From: CAYOUV01 sp963790075 | GTDB lineage: Bacteria; Chloroflexota; Anaerolineae; Anaerolineales; Villigracilaceae | Direction: 5' to 3' | Length of the DNA stretch: 64,000 nt | Assembly (NCBI GenBank): GCA_963790075.1 | Contig: CAWBNG010000004.1 | Span: forward strand, 248,001-312,000 | In this document: positions 25,797 through 34,119 of the stretch, one piece after another | Numbering within the stretch: position 1 is the first letter of the stretch | Layout: each line of letters starts with the position of its first letter | Program-made: the position numbers and the translations under genes | The notes under the pieces: generated by a model | What the model was told of the DNA's origin: nothing | The model's input: the letters and a program-made list of their open reading frames with translations, nothing else | The model's database searches: none

Positions 25797-25991
25797 ATTT
25801 CTCTCTATTTTAAAAGCAAGTTATTGGCGAATGACCGCTTATCGATTCGCGGCATGATCCAGTACGGGATATCATCCATTATAGAATATCATACTGAAGT
25901 GCAGATCATCCCCTCAGAGGCATTCTCCCCGCCCGTCGCCTCGGACTCCCAAGGCGATGCCCTCGGCGCTGTACCGGGTGTTGGGTGGATT

Positions 25992-26294
25992 CTATATGGG
26001 GCCTGGTGTCCGGTTGTCGCGCTCCCAGCGTTGGATTGCGCGTTCAAGCCAAACCGTGCGATTGCCTTGCGGGAATTGACTGCGCTCGTACGCGATCAAA
26101 CGCTCTGCGGCTGTGCGGTCGCCGCCGACCTTGGTCAATAGATCGTTGAACAGCCTGGCCTGGCTGATCGAGGCTTCGAACAGTTCGTCTGCCGGATAGG
26201 GTTTCCCGGTGACTTGGTGGAATAATCGATCGAGCCGCATTCCCAGCTTTTTTGGGGCGACGAGCGCTGCGTGCGTACCTGAAGGGTGAAGCAA
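25992..26294 (-). CDS. Hypothetical protein, possibly a fragment
   Basis: About 100 residues starting from a TTG at 26292-26294. The reading frame is open back to the stop of the methyltransferase gene and is in phase with it, giving EPVTACDLYLLHPSGTHAAL upstream of any start. The rest (APKKLGMRLDRLFHQVTGK, FEASISQARLFNDLLTKVG, AERLIAYERSQFPQG) looks like a real helical protein. It may be the C-terminal piece of a longer protein whose start was lost, or a separate gene. No family is recognised. Confidence 0.4.
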   Translation of the reverse strand: MLHPSGTHAALVAPKKLGMRLDRLFHQVTGKPYPADELFEASISQARLFNDLLTKVGGDRTAAERLIAYERSQFPQGNRTVWLERAIQRWERDNRTPGPI

Positions 26295-26321
26295 GTACAG
26301 ATCGCACGCGGTGACAGGCTC

Positions 26322-26957
26322 TTACCCCATCCCCACACGTTCTGCGCACATCGCGACCGCCGGGACCTGGTTTCCACGTGCTGAGCGGATAAGGAACCGC
26401 GCAGGACGCAGCGCCAGCACGCGCCACCCGTGCTCGAGGGCGAACAACCCCTTCAGTTCATCCTCCCGGACCTGCCGCGGCGCGTTCGGAACAGGGGAGT
26501 CAAAGGCAAAGCCGAGCAGGTAATACCGGCCACCGATAGGCAGCGTAGCAGCGAGTTCGTGTACAAAGTGTTCTCGGTCGGGTGAGCAGAGCAGGTGGAA
26601 GAAACCGGAGTCGACCACTGCCCCGAACGGTTCTGCTAGCAGGCTGGGATTGAGCGCGTCGCCGACACGGAATTCGGAAAGACGGCCAACCGCTGGTCCA
26701 GCTGCGACAGCCTTGGCACGGGCTTGGGAAATCGCGGTCTCGGCAAGATCGATACCCAGAACAGTGAGGCCACGCTGGGCTAGCGCAAGGGCGAGGTCGC
26801 CAGAACCGCAACCGACGTCAAGCACAGGAGCGCTTGGTGGATACTCGTCGAGCAGCTCGATCAGCGCTGGCTGCGGCTCGCCGATGTCCCAGGGAGGTGT
26901 CTCGCGATAGTTCAAATCGAAGGAATTGTTTGATTGGCCAGGGTCAGATGTGGACAT
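26322..26957 (-). CDS. Class I SAM-dependent methyltransferase
   Basis: 211 residues from the ATG at 26955-26957 with GGAG 8 bp upstream. VLDVGCGSGDLALALAQRG is SAM motif I, LTVLGIDLAETAISQAR motif II and VVDSGFFHLL the motif IV region; TPPWDIGEPQPALIELL precedes, as in many small-molecule methyltransferases of the UbiE/TPMT-like type. The acceptor is not predictable. It sits next to the left boundary repeat of the AT-rich island. Confidence 0.8.
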   Translation of the reverse strand: MSTSDPGQSNNSFDLNYRETPPWDIGEPQPALIELLDEYPPSAPVLDVGCGSGDLALALAQRGLTVLGIDLAETAISQARAKAVAAGPAVGRLSEFRVGDALNPSLLAEPFGAVVDSGFFHLLCSPDREHFVHELAATLPIGGRYYLLGFAFDSPVPNAPRQVREDELKGLFALEHGWRVLALRPARFLIRSARGNQVPAVAMCAERVGMG

Positions 26958-27040
26958 GAATGCTTCTCCGTGTTAATTGGGGAAAGGACCAACGGGTTGG
27001 CTCAACGGCAGCGGTGGGACCGTGATACTTTTATCATTTT

Positions 27041-27130
27041 ATAGAGTGCTGCGTAAATATTCGAACCAAAACCTCGCCATTTTCGACAATATGATACAAG
27101 CAGGTTCAGATATTTATACAAGAAGCAGTA
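27041..27130 (+). repeat. Left copy of a ~90-bp inverted repeat bracketing the island (IR-L)
   Basis: It starts ATAGAGTGCTGCGTAAATAT and ends ACAAGAAGCAGTA. The reverse complement of 34519-34610 matches it over the whole length with only a handful of substitutions and a one-base indel. Each copy has its own inner imperfect inverted repeat (GTAAATATTCGAACC versus GGTTCAGATATTTAT). No similarity continues beyond the ends. Confidence 0.85.
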
Positions 27131-27157
27131 GTGCCATTTTTGATAAATCGCGCAGCA

Positions 27158-27181
27158 GCCCAACGGCTCGCGTTAGCCGTT
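27158..27181 (-). other. Degenerate attC-like end with hairpin
   Basis: Read on the minus strand, CGCGAGCCGTTGGGC ends with GTTGGGC (27158-27164), matching the R' ends of the other attC-like sites. AACGGCT/AGCCGTT (27162-27168 and 27175-27181) form a 7-bp hairpin. No clear R'' box lies between it and the gene end at 27261, so it is probably a partial site. Confidence 0.3.
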
Positions 27182-27260
27182 GTTTATGACTAGAAATACG
27201 TTGACCAATTGGTTGAGGCTTTCTTGAAAATGACATATCAGCGGTTCCAAGAAAATGGGG

Positions 27261-27650
27261 TTAATGGTTACGCTGTCTGGAAAGTACGAAACCTGTAATC
27301 CCTGTAGCTGTTATAAAGGCGGATGCATGAACCAGGAGCGAATTAGGAGTCAGGTATTCCATAATACCCAACGGGAGGAAACGGTATGAAATCGAAAAGA
27401 TGATTGCGGTCGCAAATGTAGTAAGCAGACCAACTACTACGAAAATCGAAAAAACGAGTCGGCTTCTATCGGCCCGATAAGTGACGAACCATGCCAGCAA
27501 AAGCAAAGATCCCGCTAAGACAAGATTGGCGACACTAGCTAACCATAAAAAGGGGATAAGGGAATTTGTATCTGGTCCTCGTAGTCGTAACTGCTCAATC
27601 CATCGGTCAAAGCCATAGGCCATAAGAAAAACAGCTACAATTCCTGACAA
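27261..27650 (-). CDS. Small four-helix membrane protein, unknown, island cassette gene
   Basis: About 129 residues with four hydrophobic segments (IVAVFLMAYGF, LIPFLWLASVANLVLAGSLL, LVFSIFVVVGLLTTFATAII, SLLVHASAFITATGITGFVL). The listed start is a TTG at 27648-27650; GAGGA lies further upstream in the same frame before an ATT codon, so the true start may be non-standard. No family is recognised. It lies between the attC-like site at 27723 and the degenerate one at 27158. Confidence 0.5.
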   Translation of the reverse strand: MSGIVAVFLMAYGFDRWIEQLRLRGPDTNSLIPFLWLASVANLVLAGSLLLLAWFVTYRADRSRLVFSIFVVVGLLTTFATAIIFSISYRFLPLGIMEYLTPNSLLVHASAFITATGITGFVLSRQRNH

Positions 27651-27722
27651 TGAAATTGCTGTATTAATGTCTATTCCTCAATTCGCAATAAACCGCACTT
27701 GTCGTGGATTTCGTAGTAAAGC

Positions 27723-27912
27723 GGCTAACGGTGAGCATTAGCTGCAGCAGTTGGAGGGACGAGACTCGCTTACAAAATGGAGGTAACCCAAAGCCACAAA
27801 AAAGGCTAATTTAGCGGTGTGATCGGGCGAAGGAGCGATCCATTGCGACTATCGTCCATCCCAGCGCATGAGCGCTGGGCATCCAGCCGTCCGCGTGCGC
27901 GCTCTGTTAGGC
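27723..27912 (-). other. attC-like site A, downstream of the lipoprotein gene at 27917
   Basis: On the minus strand it begins with GCCTAAC (27906-27912), a perfect RYYYAAC box 4 bp past the stop codon of the upstream gene, and ends with CACCGTTAGCC (GTTAGCC at 27723-27729). Outer bases GAGC/GCTC pair, and an internal perfect hairpin CCCAGCGCTCATGCGCTGGG is present. At 190 bp it is long for attC, and arm pairing is weaker than in site C. Confidence 0.42.
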
Positions 27913-27916
27913 AGTT

Positions 27917-28474
27917 CTAAAGGCATTTCATTTCCGATTTTGGAAGTTGCTGAAATTCCGGATGCGATTCGATTATCCTGTTTATGAGCATCACTAATTC
28001 TCGCAACTGGTTGACCTTATTATATTCCGGTTTTGTGATAACGCTACCATCCCACCTTACAAAATTGCTCATATTGCCGTTCAATATTCCAAGCTCATAG
28101 TTGGAGGATGGCGCCTCGAAACCAATCGCCATGCTTTCAGGAACAACAAAAAAGGAGGGGTAATTAAAGAAATCGATAGACACAGCCTTCTGATATATGG
28201 AGTCCATTTCTTGATCGGTTAGTCTAAATGGAACTGAGTATATGGTCGCGTCACCGAGCGGGGTATAGATCAATACATGATGGCTGGCGTCTAAAGTATA
28301 CATTGGGACATTGCTACATGCGAAATAGCGATATACAAGTGAAAAATTGTCTACACGTGATTCGAGGGGTAAAGCTGTGGATGTGGCGGTTTCCGTTGGT
28401 GCTGCTTTGACGCCCGGCCCGCAGGCGGCGATGAAAGGAACGACAATCAGGATGATGAATGATTTTATTTTCAT
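27917..28474 (-). CDS. Lipoprotein of unknown function, island cassette gene
   Basis: 185 residues from the ATG at 28472-28474. MKIKSFIILIVVPFIAAC is a lipoprotein signal peptide, followed by a short Pro/Thr/Glu linker. The mature part (VDNFSLVYRYFACSNVPMYT, PLGDATIYSVPFRLTDQEMD, SIYQKAVSIDFFNYPSFFVV) resembles small exported domains of Chloroflexota lipoproteins, but I cannot name a family. A well-formed promoter lies about 160 bp upstream (28635-28663). The attC-like site A starts right after the stop. Confidence 0.7.
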   Translation of the reverse strand: MKIKSFIILIVVPFIAACGPGVKAAPTETATSTALPLESRVDNFSLVYRYFACSNVPMYTLDASHHVLIYTPLGDATIYSVPFRLTDQEMDSIYQKAVSIDFFNYPSFFVVPESMAIGFEAPSSNYELGILNGNMSNFVRWDGSVITKPEYNKVNQLRELVMLINRIIESHPEFQQLPKSEMKCL

Positions 28475-28844
28475 GGTAACCCCGGTACCCAAATGAACTG
28501 CCTGGTTTGTGTTTATGCGGATTGCATACCCCTGCGGGGGTACTTCGTTATATCTTTTAGGTGGAAGATATAAAACCCAAAATTAATATGGGGCGGAAAC
28601 TGCGGCTTTAGCGACGAAGAATAACCGCTGAATCAGTATACAGAGTTTTCGACCCCCATTCAACACCGGCGCGGAAAAATATTTTCAAACCTGAAAGCTT
28701 CCCCGCCTTATGACTTGATCGAACCCGGCGCCGGGTCGGGATCCCAGCCGCGCTCCGACCCAAGCGCCAAGCTTGTACAATCGAAGAAAGAAACTTAGCT
28801 ATACACATAATCTAATTAGTAAATTCAAATGTAAGTGACGAAAG
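28475..28844. other. Leader region of the lipoprotein cassette, with two hairpins
   Basis: No credible gene is seen in these 370 bp. Between the minus-strand promoter (28635-28663) and the start codon lie two stem-loops: TTATATCTT/AAGATATAA at 28548-28573 and TACCCC/GGGGTA at 28527-28541. They would sit in the roughly 155-base 5' leader. No attC-like site was found between this region and the end of the nuclease gene at 28845. Confidence 0.45.
28635..28663 (-). promoter_or_regulatory. Promoter for the lipoprotein cassette gene
   Basis: On the minus strand TTGAAT (28658-28663), a 17-bp spacer and TATACT (28635-28640). The same TTGAAT-N17-TATACT arrangement, with similar flanks (TATACTGA-TCA), occurs at 39799-39827. 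Confidence 0.65.
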
Positions 28845-30263
28845 TTATGTGACATCAGTTTTCCCGCTCTTTTGAATTGGGATTATGTTGTATATAGTTT
28901 TTATAAACTCATCGTTATTTATTGATTTTTTTAATTCATTTGGTGTCATAACTCTGGGCAAATATTCTGCAATCCAATATCTAAGACTAAGTGAAGGAAT
29001 ATATTCAGTAAATGGTGTAACACCTATTGGGAGAATAAAATCAAAACCTGATATATCATAATTTGTTCCTATAGGATGAGCAGCAAGCCATCTTGCTTTC
29101 TCGTCGATTTGATCGAGTACATTATTGACGATTTGATTTCTGAAACGAATGGAATTTGGATCGCCCCGCGAAAATCCGATTGATTTACCAATCGCCTTGC
29201 ATTCAATAATTATTAGACGATTATTTAAGGCATAAGATGCATCAATTTGTTTTTTACTTCCATCTAAAGCAACACAACTTTTCACCGGAAGGACGTTTTC
29301 TCTATCACGGACTAATTCTTCCAATGCTGCACCCTTGAAATTCTGATCAGATAAGCTAACACCTAAGAATAAATGATACAACCTTCTAATAATCCATACA
29401 TAGTCAATAAATAGTCGATCTGTGCCATAGGGTAAAAATATGCTGTGAGGACCTGCGTAGACTAAATCAATTCTCGACCTGGTATTGTTGTTCAATTCCC
29501 AAAATTTCATTGCATTTATTAGGTCATCTTCGGAGATTTCCCCCTCTTCAATGCCAAGCAAATGAATTGCCTCAGGCAAGAAGCTGAAGATTTCTTTTAT
29601 TATGTATTCCCTCGTATATGGACCTTCGTAGGCTCGTTGCCAATATTTAATAATGTTTTTATATCCTTCATCTTTCCAAATAAAGAAAATTCTTTGCAGA
29701 ATAGATGCAACAACAGCCAGTACGGCATTCAGACTAACATTATATTTGTTCTCAAATGCTTCCGCAAATGGGGTATGACTTTTTTTGAATTGGCGAAGAG
29801 CAAATATAACCCAAATGAAATTGGGAGGAAATTCTTTGGTACTTTCTGCGAACCTAATCCCGAGTATTTCAAATAAACCTTCAAACTCTCTAAGAGGTAT
29901 CTCACTAATATTATAGGCTGGAACAAAAATTGGCCCCAGATCTTTAGGTGTCGCTTCTTCAAAATCGAATACGAGGCCGGTTGCTGACAATAAATATTGT
30001 TCTTCATGGTTTCGAGTATCAAATATTGTAACCAACCTATCCAATTCATCTGATCTAAAATCAAAAACCCATGATTTAAAATCCGCTACAATAATTGGCG
30101 CTCCTTTTCCAATTATTCTCAGCATAGCCGAACTACGCCATATTTCATAAGCTAGACGTTCAATATCGTAAAATTGCTTTAATTCATTAGAGCTAAATCC
30201 AGTTAGAACCAATTGTTTGTTTGATAATAATAGTTCACGTTCGATTGAAAACTCGTCAGACAT
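28845..30263 (-). CDS. Large AT-rich gene encoding a protein with a C-terminal PD-(D/E)xK nuclease-like domain
   Basis: 472 residues from ATG 30261-30263 (MSDEFSIERELLLSNKQLVL); an upstream GTG at 30308 is in frame but lacks a ribosome-binding site. The N-terminal 300 residues have no recognisable motif. The C-terminal part has E-rich FKGAALEELVRDREN, then KQIDASYALNNRLIIIECKA: D341, E354 and K356 in the D-x12-ExK arrangement of restriction-endonuclease-like folds. It probably cuts nucleic acid. A defence role is an inference from the island setting and codon composition, not from homology. It follows the 126-residue gene in the same frame. Confidence 0.65.
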   Translation of the reverse strand: MSDEFSIERELLLSNKQLVLTGFSSNELKQFYDIERLAYEIWRSSAMLRIIGKGAPIIVADFKSWVFDFRSDELDRLVTIFDTRNHEEQYLLSATGLVFDFEEATPKDLGPIFVPAYNISEIPLREFEGLFEILGIRFAESTKEFPPNFIWVIFALRQFKKSHTPFAEAFENKYNVSLNAVLAVVASILQRIFFIWKDEGYKNIIKYWQRAYEGPYTREYIIKEIFSFLPEAIHLLGIEEGEISEDDLINAMKFWELNNNTRSRIDLVYAGPHSIFLPYGTDRLFIDYVWIIRRLYHLFLGVSLSDQNFKGAALEELVRDRENVLPVKSCVALDGSKKQIDASYALNNRLIIIECKAIGKSIGFSRGDPNSIRFRNQIVNNVLDQIDEKARWLAAHPIGTNYDISGFDFILPIGVTPFTEYIPSLSLRYWIAEYLPRVMTPNELKKSINNDEFIKTIYNIIPIQKSGKTDVT

Positions 30264-30344
30264 CAATATCCCACCCAAAATTTTGTTTATGGGAATTTCA
30301 CCTGTCACCCCAACGCGATTACATGGATAAAACTTTGCATATTT

Positions 30345-30725
30345 TTAAATCGCTGCTTCTAATGTTGCCCTAACACTAAAAATCGTTGCAACATCTTCAT
30401 TTTCTCCAATGGGACCTGGATATAACCGCCTATAAAGATGTAACCAGTACGCAATCGAATTTCTACTTATTATATCTTTCAACTCATTCTCAACTAATGA
30501 AATGTAACTTTGTACAAGTTGTCTTGCTTCAAGTGATTCATATTGTCGATATGGTAACAAACTCCAATACCGCTTTCTAATTGGATGAGGAAGCTTTGAA
30601 TTGTATCCACTCTTTGATAATTCATTATGAAGTAATATAAATGCTCTTTGATAATAATCTAAGAAAATATATAATGAGCCAGAATCCTCTAATTCGTCTT
30701 TATTGATCTGATTCTGATCAACCAT
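30345..30725 (-). CDS. Hypothetical helical protein upstream of the PD-(D/E)xK protein
   Basis: 126 residues from ATG 30723-30725 with GAGG 9 bp upstream. Predicted mainly helical (GSLYIFLDYYQRAFILLHNE, LEARQLVQSYISLVENELKD, SIAYWLHLYRRLYPGPIGE). No family is recognised. Its TAA stop at 30345 is in the same frame as the downstream gene, and the 81 bp between are also free of stops in that frame, so the two could once have been one protein interrupted by a nonsense codon. Both are AT-rich relative to the surrounding genome. Confidence 0.55.
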   Translation of the reverse strand: MVDQNQINKDELEDSGSLYIFLDYYQRAFILLHNELSKSGYNSKLPHPIRKRYWSLLPYRQYESLEARQLVQSYISLVENELKDIISRNSIAYWLHLYRRLYPGPIGENEDVATIFSVRATLEAAI

Positions 30726-30951
30726 TTGTATTGCCTCAAATCCTGTGATAAATAGATGTGTAACTGCTTATGAACAAGGTGAGATGAAACTGATATATGG
30801 TAATTGATCTAAAATATATATGCCCTGTTCAGGATGCCCCCCTCATCCTGGGCGGGGCATCTTGGTTATACCTCAATTTACCTTCACTTGAAAAAACCTT
30901 TTTCAGTGTCAATCTGGCAGTATTATTAAAAAATAGCTAGCTATTCTCGAA

Positions 30952-31039
30952 GATTAAGCTAGCTATTTTTCGCGATTAAGCATAGTATTTTGTTTGATTA
31001 AGCATAGTATTTCATTCGATTAAGCATACTATTTTTGGA
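30952..31039 (+). repeat. Four 22-bp direct repeats (iteron-like)
   Basis: Units start at 30952, 30974, 30996 and 31018, each beginning GATTAAGC followed by (A/T)TA(G/C)(C/T)(T/A)ATTT. They lie in the upstream region of the leftward two-gene nuclease locus (start codon at 30725) and directly right of them is attC-like site B. Spacing of 22 bp, two helical turns, would place bound proteins on one face. Confidence 0.8.
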
Positions 31040-31068
31040 AATATATCAAGGAAATCAAAATTCGAGCC

Positions 31069-31200
31069 AGCCAACGGTTTGCGTTACTGGCGGGGCGGGC
31101 TTTGGCGGACAAAGCCACCAGACGCCAAATCCGCCATTGGGACAGAATCCCCAAAGTGCGGCCAACGGCCCGCACTTGTCCGGTGCACGCGGTGTTGGGC
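31069..31200 (-). other. attC-like site B, downstream of the TolB-like pseudogene
   Basis: On the minus strand it opens with GCCCAAC (31194-31200, perfect RYYYAAC) and closes with AAACCGTTGGCT (GTTGGCT at 31069-31075). The outer arms GCGTGCACCGGAC and its partner differ by two extra bases in the first arm, as in attC. Internal perfect hairpins are AAGTGCGG/CCGCACTT and GGCTTTG/CAAAGCC. Length 132 bp fits attC. Confidence 0.58.
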
Positions 31201-31248
31201 AGTTTTTACTTGAAAAATCACTTCATCGGAGCACAAAATATTTGCCTT

Positions 31249-32518
31249 TCAATGAGTGGTATCAAACCATCCAACTATAATTTTATTTTCAAATGACCAT
31301 ATCGTAGCTTTTTTGCTTTGAAGGTCAACCAATCTGAATTCATGGTTTTTGAAGTCATCTTTTGAAATGGTGCTTATTAATTTACTGCTATCTGAATTCC
31401 AGATAATATTTAATGCGCCTTCATCCTCGATACAATAATTTGTTATTTTGCCAGTCTTAATCTCCATTACTGCCAATTGCCATTTAGGTTTTTCATCGCC
31501 TATTTCTAACCAAAAGGCGGCATATTCATTGTTTGGAGACCAAGAAAATGAATGTATTGTAGTTTTTTCTTTAGTTGTCCAAAATGTCAGGCGTTTACTT
31601 TCTCCATCTCGATTAGCCAGAAATATTTCATTTCCGCCAACATAAGGTAAATTGTCTGATACGTTGCTATATGTTTTTCCTGAATAAGTAGTGTAGTAAG
31701 GTGGGAGACTAATAACAAAATAAGTTCCATCTCCGTTCCAGGCAATATCACTAAAAGGATAGAGATTTTGAAAACGAGTTATCTCTTGTTTTTTTTGAAC
31801 ATCCCACAAAATAACATATTCATTTTCAGAAGTTGCGACTGGATAAATAACACGAGTAATAGTGGGGTCGTATGCTGTTAACGAATATGAATACTTACCA
31901 AAACGAGGCGGGCCTGAAATATAATTATAAATATTTGGGTAGTCTGGCAAAAACTAAGCACTTTGTCCGTTTGTTATATCAAGAAAAATCGTAGATGAAG
32001 GTGGATACCACCCCCCATCAGAACGAAATGGCATATTACCAATAAGTAAATGCTCACTGTCAGGCCAATCGAGAATTTCTATCCAATTTTCTGGGGCGGC
32101 AACGGAAAAAAGAATTTCACCGCCAGATGAAACTATTTTTACTTGGTTTTTATCATCATCAATATAGGCGATTTTTTGATATTTAGAAATAACTCCCGTT
32201 CCAGATTGCCACTCGGCCTATAGTTAATTTCTCGTTGGTTATGAGATTATACAATTCAACATCGTTGGAGTCGTTTTTGTTTAAGAGTGAACCGCTTAGG
32301 GCAGGGGCATCTTGAATTTTTTCAGGGTAAATACATTCAAGTGAATTACTAAAATATTCTGTAGCGATGGGAGAAGGTTGTGAGATAGATGTCGCAGAAG
32401 GAACAGGGGTCGAAGTTGAACGAACAACCGTTTCTGTCGGAGTAACGGTAATCTTTGGCGCACAAGATACCAAAGTGACAAACAAAAGCAAAACTGTAAG
32501 GAGAGTTTTTATTTTCAC
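31249..32518 (-). pseudogene. TolB/WD40-like lipoprotein gene broken by a frameshift and a nonsense codon
   Basis: Starts at ATG 32516-32518 with MKIKTLLTVLLLFVTLVSC, a lipoprotein signal, and a Thr/Pro/Ser linker. The frame is lost near 32205-32222: after NEKLTI the protein continues in another frame as AEWQSGTGVISKYQKIAYID and WIEILDWPDSEHLLIG. It then meets a TAG at 31954-31956 and continues in phase as FLPDYPNIYNYI to the end at 31249. Blades such as FSDIAWNGDGTYFVISLP and IHSFSWSPNNEYAAFWLE are typical beta-propeller repeats. The intact protein would have about 420 residues. It forms one cassette between attC-like sites C and B. Confidence 0.75.
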
Positions 32519-32543
32519 TTTATCTTTTGATTAGCAAAGGAGC

Positions 32544-32676
32544 TGCCAACGGTTAGCGTAAGCTGCGGACGGAATGGCGGCGAAAAATAACATTGCTATC
32601 AGTCATTATCTGATAGTGTTCAAGCTAGTTAGCCGTCTCGCCGCCACCGTTCCGACAGCTTCACGCTGTGTTGGAC
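32544..32676 (-). other. attC-like site C (best-formed)
   Basis: On the minus strand it opens with GTCCAAC (32670-32676, perfect RYYYAAC) and closes with AACCGTTGGCA (GTTGGCA at 32544-32550). The arms pair almost fully: AGCGTGAAGCTGTCGGA against the partner AGCGTAAGCTGCGGA (read on the same strand), with one extra G and one extra T in the first arm separated by six paired bases. Two unpaired bases at this spacing are the signature of folded attC strands. The site ends 26 bp before the start of the next cassette gene. Confidence 0.68.
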
Positions 32677-32872
32677 GAACGTGTTATGGAGTTTACGTTG
32701 GTTAAATTATAACCTTATCAATGCATCAAACCTTATTGGACGGACATTCACTACAGGAAAAACCATCAATAAGAACACACAATAACTCTGAGGATGGGCA
32801 AAAACAGGCTGGTTTTGGAGATCATACACAAATCACCCATCCCACCGAAGGGCTGGATATTCTGAAGGCGAG

Positions 32873-34076
32873 TCAAGGCGAAGAAAAACTCCATTTTTCA
32901 AATACTCCCAACACAGGTCCAAATTTCCGACCTGGTCTCAGAATCCCCTGGCCACACTTTGGACACAGACGCGGATCCGTTTCCGTCTGTAGGATCTGCT
33001 TCAACCACTCGATCAACTTCAATTGCAGGATCACCGGCAGTTGCATGGGCAATCCCAGTAAGCGCCAAGCCTGCAGAAGCTTTTTGCGGCAAGTCCCGTG
33101 ATGCAAGCCGAAATGCCGAATACGTACAAATCGACTGGGGAGTACATGTGCTAGAAAATGACCGATGAACTTCACAGCAGGAAGGGTCATCTGTTTTTGC
33201 TGACCTTTGAACCTATGCTCCTCACGATAGTCATAATACTGGAAGGTGACCTGCCCCTGCTTCACCCCCAGAATGCGATGATTGCTGATTGCAATCCTAA
33301 AAAACGTAACGGCCCAGGTATTCGATCAATTTCTCCGGTCCATACAGTGGTGCCTGGATGAATACTTCCCACTTTGTCGCTTCCGCTTTGCGCAACATAC
33401 CGGTCACATCCAGATTGCCATCGCATGTATTAAGTCTGCCTGCTTGCCACAATTTCTGTACACCCATGCAAAACGCAGCGCGAAAGTCTCGTGAAAATTC
33501 TTCCACAGGAAAAAGATAATTGTGTTTGGCAGCCTGCCAGCGATATCCTTCAATTGTCTTGACCAGCGCACCACCTGTCACAATGCAATGCACATGCGGA
33601 TGTTTCTGTAGGGTTTGTCCCCAAGTGTGCAAGACAAGCGTGAACCCTAATTCTCCACCCAGATGCCGCTGACCATATGCCTTCAATATCTTTGCGGCTG
33701 TTTCGATCAAATGTGAATACATCACTTCCTGATTCCACCAGACCAGTGGATTGAAAACATGATCGATCGTGAAGACCACATGGAAATAGGGGATCGGTAA
33801 TAACCAGATCTTCTGAGCTTCCAGCCATTGTGCTTTTTCGAATGCTCCACACTTGGGACAATTTCGATTTTTACAAGACTTGTAGCTGAACTCCTGATGT
33901 CCACACCCATTGCTACAACTATTCAATACGCCACCCAATGCCGGTGTCCGGTAATTCATGATCGCCCGCGTTGCCTGGCGCTGTTCATAAGACAACTTGT
34001 GCACTTGCTCATATTCTTTCAAGTGCTTGCGAAATATATCCGCGACTTCGAACTTGACAGGTGATCTCACTGCCAT
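32873..34076 (-). mobile_element. IS91 family HUH transposase, frameshifted
   Basis: From ATG 34074-34076 the protein has an N-terminal zinc-binding region (NSCSNGCGHQEFSYKSCKNR then NCPKCG), the HUH motif in QKHPHVHCIVTGG and the catalytic tyrosine region LIEYLGRYVF. The frame then ends at a stop created by a run of six A (33299-33304; six T on the coding strand). With five T it would read on as RIAISNHRILGVKQGQVTFQ, which is continuous with the second frame to 32873, including the C-terminal zinc finger LCPKCGQG. IS91 enzymes transpose by rolling-circle replication. Terminal ends of the element were not identified with certainty. Confidence 0.82.
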
Positions 34077-34119
34077 TTTGTTTCCCAGGCATCTTACATT
34101 GTTTATAGAACAAAAGTTC

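Noticed and set aside
25980..25986. GTTGGGT just past the hypothetical gene at 25992, resembling an attC R'' box
   Set aside because: No partner GTTRRRY or CCGTTRGC box and no pairing arms were found within the next 150 bp, so the methyltransferase and its neighbour were not counted as cassettes.
28475..28844. Expected attC-like site downstream of the nuclease gene
   Set aside because: No GTTRRRY box exists on the appropriate strand in this interval; the cassette reading of the nuclease locus therefore lacks its own site.
30952..31039. CRISPR array
   Set aside because: The repeats are contiguous with no spacers and the units are only 22 bp; no cas genes are present.
33299..33304. Programmed ribosomal frameshifting in the IS91-type transposase
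   Set aside because: IS91 transposases are normally one continuous frame and no downstream stimulatory structure was identified; a simple indel or error is the simpler reading.
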